Shown: in pieces, positions 18,312 through 27,767 of the stretch | Numbering within the stretch: the first letter of the stretch is position 1 | Layout of the letters: each line of letters starts with the position of its first letter | Assembly: GCF_000349325.1 (NCBI RefSeq) | Contig: NC_020504.1 | Span: 1,708,053-1,772,052 of the forward strand | Length of the DNA stretch: 64,000 nucleotides | Direction: 5' to 3' | DNA from: Streptomyces davaonensis JCM 4913 | GTDB lineage: Bacteria > Actinomycetota > Actinomycetes > Streptomycetales > Streptomycetaceae | The notes under the pieces: model-generated | The model's database searches: none | What the model saw: the letters and a program-made list of their open reading frames with translations, nothing else | What the model was told of the DNA's origin: nothing | Program-made: the position numbers and the translations under genes

Positions 18312-19469
18312 TCAACTCACGGTGACGGCCGGCTCCCCCGACTCGACGCCGTCCTGCTCCATCTGCTCGGCGATCTTCATCGCCTCCTCGATCAGGGTCT
18401 CCACGATCTTCGACTCGGGCACCGTCTTGACGACCTCGCCCTTCACGAAGATCTGCCCCTTGCCGTTGCCGGAGGCGACCCCCAGATCGGCCTCCCGGGC
18501 CTCGCCGGGACCGTTGACCACACATCCCATGACGGCGACCCTGAGCGGCACTTCCATGCCCTCAAGGCCCGCCGTGACCTCGTCGGCCAGCTTGTAGACG
18601 TCGACCTGGGCGCGCCCGCAGGACGGACACGAGACGATCTCGAGGCGCCGTTCCTTCAGGCCCAGCGACTGGAGGATCTGGATGCCGACCTTGACCTCCT
18701 CGGCGGGCGGCGCCGACAGGGACACCCGGATCGTGTCGCCGATCCCGCGCGACAGCAGGGCCCCGAAGGCGACCGACGACTTGATCGTGCCCTGGAAGGC
18801 GGGACCGGCCTCGGTGACGCCCAGGTGCAGTGGGTAGTCGCACTGTTCGGCGAGGAGCGTGTACGCCCCGACCATCACCACGGGGTCGTTGTGCTTCACC
18901 GAGATCTTGATGTCCCTGAAGCCGTGCTCCTCGAACAGCGACGCCTCCCACAGCGCCGATTCGACGAGCGCTTCCGGGGTCGCCTTGCCGTACTTCTTCA
19001 GCAGCCGCCGGTCCAGCGAGCCCGCGTTGACCCCGATCCGGATCGGCGTGCCGTGGTCGGCCGCGGCCCGCGCGATCTCCTTGACCTTGTCGTCGAACTG
19101 CTTGATGTTGCCGGGATTGACGCGTACGGCCGCGCAGCCGGCCTCGATCGCGGCGAACACGTACTTGGGCTGGAAGTGGATGTCCGCGATCACCGGGATC
19201 TGGGACTTGCGGGCGATGGTGGCCAGGGCGTCCGCGTCGTCCTGGGTGGGACAGGCGACGCGGACGATCTGGCAGCCGGACGCGGTGAGTTCGGCGATCT
19301 GCTGAAGGGTGGCGCCGATGTCCGACGTACGGGTCGTGGTCATCGACTGCACCGACACCGGGGCGCCGCCCCCGACCGCCACCGGCCCGACCTGGATCCG
19401 TCGCGACACGCGCCGCTCGGCGATCGGCCGGACCGGTACCTCGGGGACGCCCAAGGGGATGGCGGTCAT
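18312..19469 (-). CDS. ispG: 4-hydroxy-3-methylbut-2-en-1-yl diphosphate synthase IspG (GcpE)
   Basis: The iron-sulfur enzyme converting MEcPP to HMBPP, the penultimate MEP step. The 385 residues show the TIM-barrel start [27 protein letters not shown], and the [4Fe-4S] ligands C281, C284 and C316 with E323 ([17 protein letters not shown]). The ATG is four bases after the hpnH stop. Streptomyces carry another ispG elsewhere in the genome in the published cases I know, so this is likely a paralogue dedicated to the operon; that cannot be shown within the window. Confidence 0.95.
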   Translation of the reverse strand: MTAIPLGVPEVPVRPIAERRVSRRIQVGPVAVGGGAPVSVQSMTTTRTSDIGATLQQIAELTASGCQIVRVACPTQDDADALATIARKSQIPVIADIHFQPKYVFAAIEAGCAAVRVNPGNIKQFDDKVKEIARAAADHGTPIRIGVNAGSLDRRLLKKYGKATPEALVESALWEASLFEEHGFRDIKISVKHNDPVVMVGAYTLLAEQCDYPLHLGVTEAGPAFQGTIKSSVAFGALLSRGIGDTIRVSLSAPPAEEVKVGIQILQSLGLKERRLEIVSCPSCGRAQVDVYKLADEVTAGLEGMEVPLRVAVMGCVVNGPGEAREADLGVASGNGKGQIFVKGEVVKTVPESKIVETLIEEAMKIAEQMEQDGVESGEPAVTVS

Positions 19470-19473
19470 GATG

Positions 19474-20496
19474 TCACTCCCGGTTTCCGTTGACCGTCTC
19501 GCGCATGGCGCGCAGCGACTCCTTCAGGGAGCCCATGGTGGCGAGGACGGCGGTGGGCTCGTAGCCGCAGTGCGCCATGCAGTTGGCGCAGCGCGGGTCC
19601 TTGCCGCGGCCGTACTTGTCCCAGTCGGTCTCCTCGATCAGCTCCCGGTACGTCGGCACATAGCCGTCGCTCATCAGGTAGCAGGGGCGCTGCCAGCCGA
19701 AGAGGGAGTAGTTGGGGATCGCCCACGCGGTGCACGGGAAGTCGACCTTGCCCTCCAGGAAGTCCAGGAAGAGCGGCGAGTGGTTGAGCCGCCAGCGGCG
19801 CCGGTTGCCGCCCGCGAAGGCCTTCTTGAACAGCTCGCGGGTCTGCTCCACGCCCAGGAAGTGCTCCTGGTCGGGCGCCTTCTCGTAGGCGTAGGCGGGC
19901 GAGATCATCATCTCGTCGACCTTGAGGTCGTCGTTGAGGAAGTTGAGGACCTCGACGATGGTCTGCGGGGTGTCGGTGTTGAAGAAGGTGGAGTTGGTGG
20001 TGACCCGGAAGCCGCGCCGCTTGGCCTCCTTGATCGCCTCCACCGCCTCGTCGAACACGCCCTCCTTCGCCACCGACTCGTCGTGGCGCTCGCGCAGTCC
20101 GTCGATGTGCACGGCGAACGCGAAGTAGGGCGAGGGCTTGAACTTGTCCATCTTCTTGCGCAGCAGCATGGCATTGGTGCACAGGAAGACGTATTTCCGC
20201 TTGGCCACCAACTGCCGCACGATCTCGTCGATCTGAGGGTGCATCAGGGGCTCACCCCCGGCGATCGACACCATCGGCGCGCCGGATTCGAGCACGGCGC
20301 CCACCGCCTGTGCGACCGGCATGCGCTGCTTGAGCACCCCCGCCGGATGCTGGATCTTCCCGCAGCCCTCGCACTTGAGGTTGCACGCGAACAGCGGTTC
20401 CAACTCAACGATCAGCGGGAACTTGTCGCGCTTGCGGAGCTTTTGTTCGGCCAAGTAAGTAGCGACCTTGATGGACTGACGCAGCGGCATGGCCAT
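19474..20496 (-). CDS. hpnH: HpnH, adenosyl-hopanoid-forming radical SAM enzyme
   Basis: A radical SAM protein joining the 5'-deoxyadenosyl radical to diploptene to give adenosylhopane, the first C35 hopanoid. The cluster motif is C38-x3-C42-x2-C45 in [25 protein letters not shown] follows, and a C-terminal cysteine-rich region has [12 protein letters not shown]. The ATG at 20496 has an excellent AGGAGGTGAG ahead of it and gives 340 residues, matching the family; a 13-codon longer frame ignores that site. The ribosome site lies within the last codons of hpnG, whose stop is five bases upstream, so the two are linked. Confidence 0.96.
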   Translation of the reverse strand: MAMPLRQSIKVATYLAEQKLRKRDKFPLIVELEPLFACNLKCEGCGKIQHPAGVLKQRMPVAQAVGAVLESGAPMVSIAGGEPLMHPQIDEIVRQLVAKRKYVFLCTNAMLLRKKMDKFKPSPYFAFAVHIDGLRERHDESVAKEGVFDEAVEAIKEAKRRGFRVTTNSTFFNTDTPQTIVEVLNFLNDDLKVDEMMISPAYAYEKAPDQEHFLGVEQTRELFKKAFAGGNRRRWRLNHSPLFLDFLEGKVDFPCTAWAIPNYSLFGWQRPCYLMSDGYVPTYRELIEETDWDKYGRGKDPRCANCMAHCGYEPTAVLATMGSLKESLRAMRETVNGNRE

Positions 20497-20501
20497 CTGG
20501 C

Positions 20502-21143
20502 TCACCTCCTGGGGAGCAGCAAAGAACGGTGCCATTCGTAGAAAGCGGGAAGGACCGACCTGAGAACACGGAACGCTGATATTCCCCCGCGTACCGTGCC
20601 GATCCGGACGAGTTCATGTTCTGGAGCGTCCACGACCACCCGGACGGCCGCAACGGGGCGCTCACCCCCGCGCACGGCGCTCAGGAGCGTCGCCGCCGAC
20701 TCCATGTCGACCGCGATTGCGCCGGTCGCGAGCAGATCGGACCGCTCCGGACCACGGACCACGTGATCGGAACCGGTGAGCGGCCCGGTGTGGACGGTGC
20801 GCCCCGGGACGGCGCGGACGAGTTCCTTGACGAGCAGCTCGGTCGCGACGCACTCGGTGGTCCCGCGCGGGTCCCGGGTCTCCTCGGCGACGACCAGGTC
20901 GCCGGGGTGCATCCCCGGGGCGAGCCCCGCGCAGAAGCCGGTCGCCAGGACGGCGGCCCCGGCGAACGCAGGGTCGGACAGGACCCGGGTGACGGACCGC
21001 TCGGCCGCCTTGGGTCCCATGCCGGTGCGCACCACGGTGACCGGCCCGCCGGCGTCACCGCGGTCGCCCGTGCGCAGCGCGAGATGCTCGATGCCGAGCG
21101 CGCAGGCGATCAGCAGCGGAGCCGGAGCGGGCTGGGTGTTCAT
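20502..21143 (-). CDS. hpnG: HpnG, adenosylhopane nucleosidase
   Basis: A purine-nucleoside-phosphorylase-fold protein that removes adenine from adenosylhopane, giving ribosyl- or phosphoribosylhopane for HpnO. The 213 residues contain VVRTGMGPKAAERS, LATGFCAGLAPGMHPGDLV and the nucleoside-binding AVDMESAAT typical of the PNP/MTAN family; sequence identity among HpnG proteins is low, so its place between shc and hpnH carries much of the weight. The ATG overlaps the shc stop by one base (TGATG). The stop is just ahead of the HpnH ribosome site. Confidence 0.88.
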   Translation of the reverse strand: MNTQPAPAPLLIACALGIEHLALRTGDRGDAGGPVTVVRTGMGPKAAERSVTRVLSDPAFAGAAVLATGFCAGLAPGMHPGDLVVAEETRDPRGTTECVATELLVKELVRAVPGRTVHTGPLTGSDHVVRGPERSDLLATGAIAVDMESAATLLSAVRGGERPVAAVRVVVDAPEHELVRIGTVRGGISAFRVLRSVLPAFYEWHRSLLLPRR

Positions 21144-23131
21144 CAGCCCCCCTTGGCCTCGGCGAAGGGCTCGCCGTGCACATAGCGGCCGAGCGCGGTG
21201 AGCGGGAACACCTGCCGGTAGAGGTGGTAGTTGATGGAGAAGTCCCAGGGGAAGCCGGTGCCGGTGAAGTACGGCTCGTCCCAGGAGCCGTCCTCGCGCT
21301 GGGTGGCGGCGAGCCACTCCACGCCCCGCTCGACGGCCTTGGACTCCCGCTCCCCCGCGGACAGCAGCGCCATCAGCGCCCAGGCGGTCTGCGAGGCGGT
21401 GGAGGCACCCCGGCCGCTCCAGCCCCGCGTGTCCTGGTAGGAGCGCAGGTCCTCGCCCCAGCCCCCGTCGTCGTTCTGCACCGACTCCAGCCAGGCCACG
21501 GCCCGCCGGATCGCCGGGTGCGAGCCGGGGAATCCGGCGGCGACGAGGGCGGGTACGACGGATCCGGTGCCGTAGACGTAGTTGACGCCCCAGCGTCCGA
21601 ACCACGAGCCGTCCGGCTCCTGTTCGGCCAGCAGCCACTGGATGCCCCGCCGGGTGCGCGGGTCGTGGGCGAGACCCTCGACGGCGAGCATCTCCACGAC
21701 GTGCGCGGTGACATCGGCCGACGGCGGGTCGATGACCTCGCCGAAGTCGCAGAACGGCAGCCGGTTGGGGAACGGGCTGGTGTTGTCGACGTCGAAGGCG
21801 CCCCAGGCGCCGTTGCGGGACTGCATGCCGAGGTTCCAGCGCACCCCGCGCCCAATCGCCTTCTCCACCCGCTCCGGGTCGTGGTGCCGGACCCGGCGCA
21901 GCGCGAGGACCACCTCGGCGGTGTCGTCGATGTCGGGGTAGTTGTCGTTGTGGAACTCGAACGCCCAGCCCCCGGGCGGCAGTCCGGGCCGTCGCACGGC
22001 CCAGTCGCCGGGCCGGACGATCTCCTCGCCGAGCATCCAGTCGGCGGCCTTGACCAGTTGCGGATGGTCGGCGGGGACCCCGGCGTCGGCGAGCGCGATG
22101 GTGGCCAGGCAGGTGTCCCAGACCGGCGACTGGCAGGCCTCGATCATCCGGGCCCCGTCCTCGCGCCAGACGGCGAAGCGGTCCAGTGATGCCAGGCCCT
22201 CACGCATCACGGGATGCTGGAGGTCGTAGCCCATCAGATGCAGGGCGATGACCGAGTACACCGCGGGCGGCTGGATCCCGCCCCAGCAGCCGTCGTTCTC
22301 CTGCCGCTCGATGATCCAGCGGGCGGCGGTGTTCATCGCGGCCCGGCGCAGCCTGCGCGGCGCGACCTTGCGCAACTGGTGCAGTGCCTTGTCGAGCCGC
22401 TGGAAGGCGCCGTCCCAACTCGCCACCGGAGCAAGGGGCTTGAGCGGATTGGGGTTCGCCGGGTCGGTGTGCAGCTCGTCCAGCGGGAACGGCGCGGGCC
22501 GTACCGGCCGCTTGGCGGAGACGATCGTCAGCGGGACGATGGTCTGCCGGGCCCAGCAGCCGAAGTCGTAGATGTTGAGCGGCACCCAGGTGGGGAAGTA
22601 GATGAGCTCGGGCGGGAGTTCGGGCAGGTCCTCCCACTTCCACCAGCCGAACAGGGCCAGCCAGATCCGGGTGAAGACCCGGGCGGCCGCGATGCCTCCC
22701 TGGGCCCGGATCCACTCCGCCGCCCTCGCCATGTGCGGGGCCTCGGGCTCGTCGCCGGCCAGCCGGAGGGCGACGTACGCCTCGATGGTGGCGGAGAGTT
22801 CGGCCGGTCCGCCGTAGAAGGTGGCCCAGGTGCCGTCCTCGCGCTGCTCGCCGCGGATGAACAGGGCGGACGCGCGGGTGGTGGACTCGTCCCGGATGCC
22901 GAGGAACTGACGGAGCAGCAGATCCTCGGCGTCCATGGTGACGTTGGTCTCCAGGTCGCCCTTCCACCAGCCCTCGGCGTCCTGCCGGGAGAGCAGGTGC
23001 TCGGTGGCGCGCCGGACGGCGTGCACGGCGGCGTCGTGAACCCCCGCCGCCACGGGGGTGGTGCTGGTTTCGCTGGCCGCGGCAGCGCGGGGCGGCAGGG
23101 CCCCGGTGCTTCCGTCGGTCGTCGCTGTCAT
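21143..23131 (-). CDS. shc: Squalene-hopene cyclase
   Basis: A 662-residue membrane-associated class II triterpene cyclase that folds squalene into hopene and hopanol. The protonating DxDD motif is DIDD at 400-403 in NYPDIDDTAEV. Several QW repeats are visible (QREDGTW near 97, QENDGCWGG near 277, QEPDGSW, QNDDGGWGED, QREDGSWDE), as is the substrate-channel region with GSVVPALVAAGFP. The N-terminal 30 residues are Ala/Thr-rich and poorly conserved, so the ATG at 23131 could be slightly long. Its stop is shared with the hpnG start. There is a 119-base gap to the prenyl synthase upstream, one of the larger breaks in the operon. Confidence 0.98.
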   Translation of the reverse strand: MTATTDGSTGALPPRAAAASETSTTPVAAGVHDAAVHAVRRATEHLLSRQDAEGWWKGDLETNVTMDAEDLLLRQFLGIRDESTTRASALFIRGEQREDGTWATFYGGPAELSATIEAYVALRLAGDEPEAPHMARAAEWIRAQGGIAAARVFTRIWLALFGWWKWEDLPELPPELIYFPTWVPLNIYDFGCWARQTIVPLTIVSAKRPVRPAPFPLDELHTDPANPNPLKPLAPVASWDGAFQRLDKALHQLRKVAPRRLRRAAMNTAARWIIERQENDGCWGGIQPPAVYSVIALHLMGYDLQHPVMREGLASLDRFAVWREDGARMIEACQSPVWDTCLATIALADAGVPADHPQLVKAADWMLGEEIVRPGDWAVRRPGLPPGGWAFEFHNDNYPDIDDTAEVVLALRRVRHHDPERVEKAIGRGVRWNLGMQSRNGAWGAFDVDNTSPFPNRLPFCDFGEVIDPPSADVTAHVVEMLAVEGLAHDPRTRRGIQWLLAEQEPDGSWFGRWGVNYVYGTGSVVPALVAAGFPGSHPAIRRAVAWLESVQNDDGGWGEDLRSYQDTRGWSGRGASTASQTAWALMALLSAGERESKAVERGVEWLAATQREDGSWDEPYFTGTGFPWDFSINYHLYRQVFPLTALGRYVHGEPFAEAKGG

Positions 23132-23250
23132 GGCTTCCCCTTACGTGCAGTGTGCATGTGGTGCGTCTGCTGTGGGTCCGCCGTCGGCCGGTGCTCGATT
23201 TCCCGCGACACCGGCCGGCGACTACGCGAGGGCTATTCGGCCGATAGTGA

Positions 23251-24384
23251 TCATCTCTTTCGTACGACGACGAAGTCGGCGAGCGCCGCGAACCGCGCCC
23301 GTACCCGGTCGGGCATGTCGACGGCGTCCAGGGCCTCGATGGCGATGGTGTGCTGACGGCGGGCCTCGTCGGCGGTCCACTCGCGGCCGCCGGCCTCCTC
23401 GATGAGGGCGGCGCGGGCGGCGAACTCCGCCTCGGAGAAGTTCTCGAAGTCGCTGCTCTTGGCGTCGGCGGCGAGCAGCTCGCCGAGCCGCTCGGAGGCG
23501 GATCCGCCCGCCGCGAGCGCGGCCACCACCGGCAGGGACTTCTTGCGCTGGCGCAGATCGCTCCAGGTCTGCTTGCCGGTGGACTCCGGGTCGCCCCAGA
23601 TGCCGAGCAGGTCGTCGACGGCCTGGAAGGCGAGGCCGAGGTGGTAGCCGTACTTCTCCAGAGTGTCGGCGGTGCGGTCGCCCGCCCCGCCGAGCACGGC
23701 GCCGATGGAGCTGGCGCAGGCCAGCAGGGCACCGGTCTTGTTGCCCTCCATCTCCAGGCACTCCTCGACGCTGACGCGGTCGCGGTGCTCGTAGGAGATG
23801 TCCTGGGCCTGTCCGTCGATCAGGGCCCGGGTGGCGGTGGTCAGCCGGCGGGTGGCGCGGCCGGCCTCGACGGTGCCGATCTCCAGCAGCAGTTCGTTGG
23901 CGAGGGCGAACAGGGCGTCGCCGACCAGGATGGCCTGGGCGGGGCCGTGCACCTTCCACACCGTGTCGCGGTGCCGGCGCTGCTCGTCGCCGTCCATCAG
24001 GTCGTCGTGCAGCAGAGAGAAGTTGTGCACCAGCTCGACGGCGACCGCGCCGGGGATGCCGACCTCGGGTGCGGCCCCGGTGACCTCGGCGGAGAGCACG
24101 GCGAGAGCGGGGCGCACGGCCTTGCCGCCGTCGCCCGCCGTGGGCCTGCCCTGGGCGTCGATCCAGCCGAAGTGGTAGGCGGAAACGGTGTCCATGGGAG
24201 GCGCCAGGCGGTCGATCGCCGCCCGCAGTACCGGGGTGGCCAGGGTCCGGCCGCGCTCCAGGAGCGCGGTCACGTCCACCGCGGTCTCCTCAGCGGCCTT
24301 CGAGGCCGGGGGCACAGTGGGCACAGTCTCTCCTCTTGTTGCGGTACCGGGGGTGCGGGGGCCTGCCGCGCGCTCACCGAGCAT
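23251..24384 (-). CDS. Polyprenyl diphosphate synthase of the hopanoid operon
   Basis: A trans-prenyltransferase, most likely supplying farnesyl diphosphate for squalene. It has 377 residues with the first aspartate-rich motif DDLMD (127-131), GGKAVRPAL and GNKTGALLACA. The second motif is DDLLG (257-261), with glycine in place of the last aspartate, a variant found in many actinobacterial synthases. Chain length cannot be read from sequence with confidence. The ATG at 24384 shares one base with the hpnE stop (TGATG) and has GAGGAGG ahead, which decides the start; the first 30 residues are otherwise unconserved. Confidence 0.9.
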   Translation of the reverse strand: MLGERAAGPRTPGTATRGETVPTVPPASKAAEETAVDVTALLERGRTLATPVLRAAIDRLAPPMDTVSAYHFGWIDAQGRPTAGDGGKAVRPALAVLSAEVTGAAPEVGIPGAVAVELVHNFSLLHDDLMDGDEQRRHRDTVWKVHGPAQAILVGDALFALANELLLEIGTVEAGRATRRLTTATRALIDGQAQDISYEHRDRVSVEECLEMEGNKTGALLACASSIGAVLGGAGDRTADTLEKYGYHLGLAFQAVDDLLGIWGDPESTGKQTWSDLRQRKKSLPVVAALAAGGSASERLGELLAADAKSSDFENFSEAEFAARAALIEEAGGREWTADEARRQHTIAIEALDAVDMPDRVRARFAALADFVVVRKR

Positions 24385-25778
24385 CAGGCCGCCTCCTCTA
24401 CGTCGAAGAGGTGGCTGGGACGGGGCCTGCCCAGGGCGCCGAGCGCGGCGTCCGCCGCGTTCACGCCACTGCGGACCGCACTCTCCATGGTCGCGGGCCA
24501 CCCGGTGGCGGTCCACGCTCCGGCCAGGTAGAGGCCGGGTGCCTGGGTCCGGGTGCCGGGCCGCAGCCGCCCGACGCCCGGAGCGGGGGCGAACGTCGCT
24601 GTACGCTCCCGGGTCACGAAGAAGTCCTTCACCTCGGCCTTCCGGGCGAGCGGAAGCAGCCGGGCCAGCTCCGGCAGATACCGCTCGCGCAGCTCGGCCA
24701 CCGGCGCGTCGATGTCGTGGTGCGCGGCCGACTGGGACAGGGCCAGGTACTGCCCCTCCCGGAGCCCAGAGGACTCGGTCCGGTCGAACACCCATTGCAC
24801 CGGCGTGCCGAGGGCGGCGAAGAACGGGGTGCTGAGCACCGGGCGGTCGTAGACGACATGGACGTTCAGGATCGGCGCGGTGCCGATCCTGAGCAGTCGT
24901 TCGGGAGCGTCCAGGGCGCCGTCGGGCAGCAGGTCGTGGGCCTCGCTCTGCGGTACGGCGAGGACGACCGCGTCGGCCCGGAGGGTCTCCCCGGGAACCT
25001 GGACGGCCCAACGTCCGTTGTCGTCAGTGGAGATGGAGGTGACGCGTGTACGGACCTCGGTACGCACGCCCGCGGAGTCGAGCGCCTTGCGGGCCAGCCG
25101 GTCGTGCAGTTCGCCCAGCGGGACATGCGCCCATCCGATGTCGGCCGCGCCCGGGTCGGACAGCAGACCGGTCTTGAACACCATCGCGGCGAGCCCCAGC
25201 GAGGAGTCGCCCGCGACCGCGTTGAGCGTGGCGATCCCGACCAGGTTCCACAGCGCCGTCACGGCACGCTCGGACTGACCGTGCGCGGCCAGCCAGGTGC
25301 CGAAGTTCTGGTCGTCCAGGGCCGGATCGTCGAGGTCGAGCGCCTTCAGCGCGAGCGCGGCACGCCCGACGGCGGCCCGCTCGGTGAGGGAGAGGTGCGG
25401 GTAGGTGGCGAGGCTGCGCCCCAGATGCAGCGGTACGGGCAGCGGGTCGCGCTGGATCCTGCCGAGCCGCCGCCCCTCGGGCTTGGCCAGGTCGAGTACG
25501 GGCACGTCGAGACGATCCTGCAACGGCGCCAGCGCGCTTGCCTCGATCCGGTCGAGGAACCAGCGGTAGGCGGTGCAGCAGCGCAGATACACATGCTGGC
25601 CGTTGTCGACGGTGAGGTCGCCGCGCTGGAAGGAGAAGGCGAGCCCGCCGAGGCGTGGCCTGCCCTCCAGGAGCGTCACGCGCACTCCCGCGTCGGCGAG
25701 CGCCAGCGCCGCGGTGATCCCGGCCAGCCCGCCGCCGACCACGACGGCGTCGCCGCCGGTTGTCCTGCCGTCGGTCAT
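24384..25778 (-). CDS. hpnE: HpnE, hydroxysqualene dehydroxylase
   Basis: An FAD-dependent amine-oxidase-fold enzyme that reduces hydroxysqualene to squalene, third of the HpnCDE set. The 464 residues begin with the dinucleotide loop VVVGGGLAGITAALALADAG, followed by RPRLGGLAFSF and DNGQHVYLRCCTAY, and end with the FAD motif GLYLAGAWTATGWPATMESAVRSG. Older annotation calls this family phytoene dehydrogenase or squalene-associated desaturase. The ATG overlaps the stop of the 46-codon gene by four bases (ATGA), and its own stop overlaps the prenyl synthase start by one. Confidence 0.94.
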   Translation of the reverse strand: MTDGRTTGGDAVVVGGGLAGITAALALADAGVRVTLLEGRPRLGGLAFSFQRGDLTVDNGQHVYLRCCTAYRWFLDRIEASALAPLQDRLDVPVLDLAKPEGRRLGRIQRDPLPVPLHLGRSLATYPHLSLTERAAVGRAALALKALDLDDPALDDQNFGTWLAAHGQSERAVTALWNLVGIATLNAVAGDSSLGLAAMVFKTGLLSDPGAADIGWAHVPLGELHDRLARKALDSAGVRTEVRTRVTSISTDDNGRWAVQVPGETLRADAVVLAVPQSEAHDLLPDGALDAPERLLRIGTAPILNVHVVYDRPVLSTPFFAALGTPVQWVFDRTESSGLREGQYLALSQSAAHHDIDAPVAELRERYLPELARLLPLARKAEVKDFFVTRERTATFAPAPGVGRLRPGTRTQAPGLYLAGAWTATGWPATMESAVRSGVNAADAALGALGRPRPSHLFDVEEAA

Positions 25779-25915
25779 CGTGCGTCCTCCCCCGAACGGC
25801 CGCCGCGGTGCTTGAACGATGCACGGTCGGCCGTCTCAGTCAGGGACGCCGCCGAAGTGCGGAGGGTTGCGTGCCATTTTTCGCCGGTGGCATCACCTTG
25901 GACCGGATTGTCCAT
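25775..25915 (-). CDS. Small conserved-looking ORF between hpnD and hpnE
   Basis: A 46-residue hydrophilic peptide, beginning MDNPVQGDATGEKWHATLRT and ending in a basic GGRSGEDAR tail, with no membrane helix or cysteine. Its ATG shares one base with the hpnD stop (TGATG), its TGA shares four with the hpnE start (ATGA), and GAGGCGGG precedes it. Coupling at both ends in the correct frame argues for a real gene, not spacer. I recall a DUF6380 family of this size in Streptomyces hopanoid clusters but cannot verify it. The function is unknown; it may be a structural link for translation or a small subunit of the HpnCDE step. Confidence 0.75.
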   Translation of the reverse strand: MDNPVQGDATGEKWHATLRTSAASLTETADRASFKHRGGRSGEDAR

Positions 25916-26865
25916 CAGGCCCGCCTCCTGACGGTCCGCCGGGTCACATGCCGGGTGTCCAGACCGGACAGACCGCGCACCGCGACGTAGGCCTTCTCGC
26001 GTCCGGGCAGTGAGACCCGGCCGCGCAGCACGGCCTCCGGCTCGCGCTCGATGCGGTCCAGGAGCCGGCGGTAGATACCGGCCATGGCGGCGACGCAGGC
26101 GCCGCTGCGCCGGTCGAGCATCGGCAGCAGCCGGTAGCCCTCGGCGAACAGGGCGCGGGCCCGGCGCACCTCGAAGTGGACGAGGCCCGCGAAGTCGGCG
26201 CCCTCCGGCACGGTCGGCCCGGCGAACCCGGCCGAGCAGCCGAACTTGGCGAGGTCGTCGGCGGGTAGGTAGGTGCGGCCCCCCTCGGCGTCCTCGCGCA
26301 CGTCCCGGAGGATGTTGGTGAGCTGAAGCGCGAGCCCCAGCGTGTCGGCGTACTCCGGCGCCCGCTCGGCGCCGCGCGCCCCGGGTTCGGTGCCGAACAC
26401 GCCGAGCGAGAGCCGCCCGATGGCGCCCGCCACACAGCGGCAGTACGCCTTCAGGTCGTCCCAGGTCTCGTAGGTCTCGCCGCGTACGTCCATCAGCACG
26501 CCGTCGATCAGCTCGTCCAGGCCGTCGAGCGGGATCGGGAAGACCTCGGCGGCATGGGCGAGCGCGACCGCGACCGGGTCGGTGTCGTCCTCCTCGACCG
26601 CGCCGCCCCGCACCCGGGTCAGCAGCGCCCGGGTCTCCTCCAGCCTGGCGATCTTGACGTCGTCGGCCAGCGCGCCGTCACCGATGTCGTCGACGCGGCG
26701 CGAGAACGCGTACAACGCCGACATCGCGCGCCGCTTCGGCGTGGGCAGCAGCCGGATGCCGTAGGCGAAGTTACGGGCCTGCTGTCCGGTGACGGCCTCG
26801 CAGTAGCTGTAGGCGGCGAGTACCGGTGCGGACGCGTGTGGTGCGAACTCCACGGTCCGGATCAC
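25915..26865 (-). CDS. hpnD: HpnD, presqualene diphosphate synthase
   Basis: It joins two farnesyl diphosphates to presqualene diphosphate. The 316 residues are of the squalene/phytoene synthase family, with the first Asp-rich motif DDIGD at 59-63 (RRVDDIGDG), the second near LTNILRDVREDAEGGRTYLP, and YCEAVTGQQARNFAYGIRLL at the start. The start is GTG at 26865, overlapping the hpnC stop as GTGA. It leads HpnC, HpnE and the cyclase into a single tightly packed unit. HpnD rather than phytoene synthase is inferred from the HpnC/HpnE neighbours. Confidence 0.95.
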   Translation of the reverse strand: MIRTVEFAPHASAPVLAAYSYCEAVTGQQARNFAYGIRLLPTPKRRAMSALYAFSRRVDDIGDGALADDVKIARLEETRALLTRVRGGAVEEDDTDPVAVALAHAAEVFPIPLDGLDELIDGVLMDVRGETYETWDDLKAYCRCVAGAIGRLSLGVFGTEPGARGAERAPEYADTLGLALQLTNILRDVREDAEGGRTYLPADDLAKFGCSAGFAGPTVPEGADFAGLVHFEVRRARALFAEGYRLLPMLDRRSGACVAAMAGIYRRLLDRIEREPEAVLRGRVSLPGREKAYVAVRGLSGLDTRHVTRRTVRRRA

Positions 26866-27767
26866 CCCTCTCCTCGCAGAGTCACGCCCACCTCGCGCAG
26901 CAGCTGAACCTTGCCGGGCTTGGGCGGGCCGGGAAGTACGTCGTATTCCGCGGCGGCGATCGCACGGATCGCCGCCCTTCCCCCCGCCACGAACCCCGCG
27001 AGCAGCAGTCTCAGCCTGCCGTGGACGCTACCCACAAGGGGGGCGCCTTCATTCAGGAGACTGCGGGCGCGTTCTGCTTCGTATGCAACCAGTGCGCGCA
27101 CGGATGCGCTCGCGGTTTTTGTGGCGAGATCCGCCTCCTGGACGTGAAAGCGCTTCATGTCCGCGGCGGGCAGATAGATACGGTCGCGGCCGAGGTCCTC
27201 GGCGACGTCCTGGAGGTGCTCGACGATCTGGAGGGCGGTGCACACGGCGTCGGAGCGGCGGATCCGCTCGGGGGTGGCGGTGCCGGTGACGGCGAGGACG
27301 AGGTGTCCGACGGGGTTGGCGGACAGTTCGCAGTAGGCGAGCAGGTCGTCGTAGGTCTCGTAGCGGCTGATGAGCTGATCCTGGCGGTTGGCCTGGATCA
27401 GGCCGAGGAAGGGCTCGGGGGTCAGCGCGCGGCGGCGGACCGTCGGCTGGAGGCGGCGCAGCAGGGGGTGGCGGGGGGTCGAGTCGAAGACGCGACGGAG
27501 GTCCGCCTCGAAGGCGTCCAGCATCAGCAGTCGGTCGTCGGCGTCCGTGGCCGAAACGCCGAGGAAGCGGGCGTCGGCGCCGCCGGGGGCGAGATCGCCG
27601 TCGCCGATGTCGTCGACCAGGCGGGCGAAGCCGTAGACGGCCATGAGGTCGATGCGCCAGGCCCGGGGCAGGAAGAAGGGGGCCACGGGGAAGTTTTCGT
27701 GCGCGGCCTTGTCGAGCGTGCCGCGCTCCGTGTCTCCGGTGTGCGGCGTGCCGGTTCCCGTCACCAC
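26862..27767 (-). CDS. hpnC: HpnC, hydroxysqualene synthase
   Basis: It converts presqualene diphosphate to hydroxysqualene. It is a squalene/phytoene synthase-family protein of 301 residues with DDIGD at 52-56 (GFARLVDDIGDG), ALQIVEHLQDVAEDLGRDRIYLP as second motif, and the HpnC-type start AAHENFPVAPFFLP. The start is doubtful: GTG 27767 opens the frame, but no ribosome site precedes it. A short ATG frame (27826-27761) with a ribosome-like GGGAG ends exactly over this GTG; see findings. A later start could only be after residue 15. It is first gene of the hopanoid operon. Confidence 0.93.
   Translation of the reverse strand: MVTGTGTPHTGDTERGTLDKAAHENFPVAPFFLPRAWRIDLMAVYGFARLVDDIGDGDLAPGGADARFLGVSATDADDRLLMLDAFEADLRRVFDSTPRHPLLRRLQPTVRRRALTPEPFLGLIQANRQDQLISRYETYDDLLAYCELSANPVGHLVLAVTGTATPERIRRSDAVCTALQIVEHLQDVAEDLGRDRIYLPAADMKRFHVQEADLATKTASASVRALVAYEAERARSLLNEGAPLVGSVHGRLRLLLAGFVAGGRAAIRAIAAAEYDVLPGPPKPGKVQLLREVGVTLRGEG

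Noticed and set aside
23251..24384. Prenyl synthase as geranylgeranyl synthase of a carotenoid cluster
   Set aside because: The two SQS/PSY-family genes plus HpnE, shc, hpnG and hpnH identify a hopanoid operon; no lycopene cyclase or desaturase set is present.
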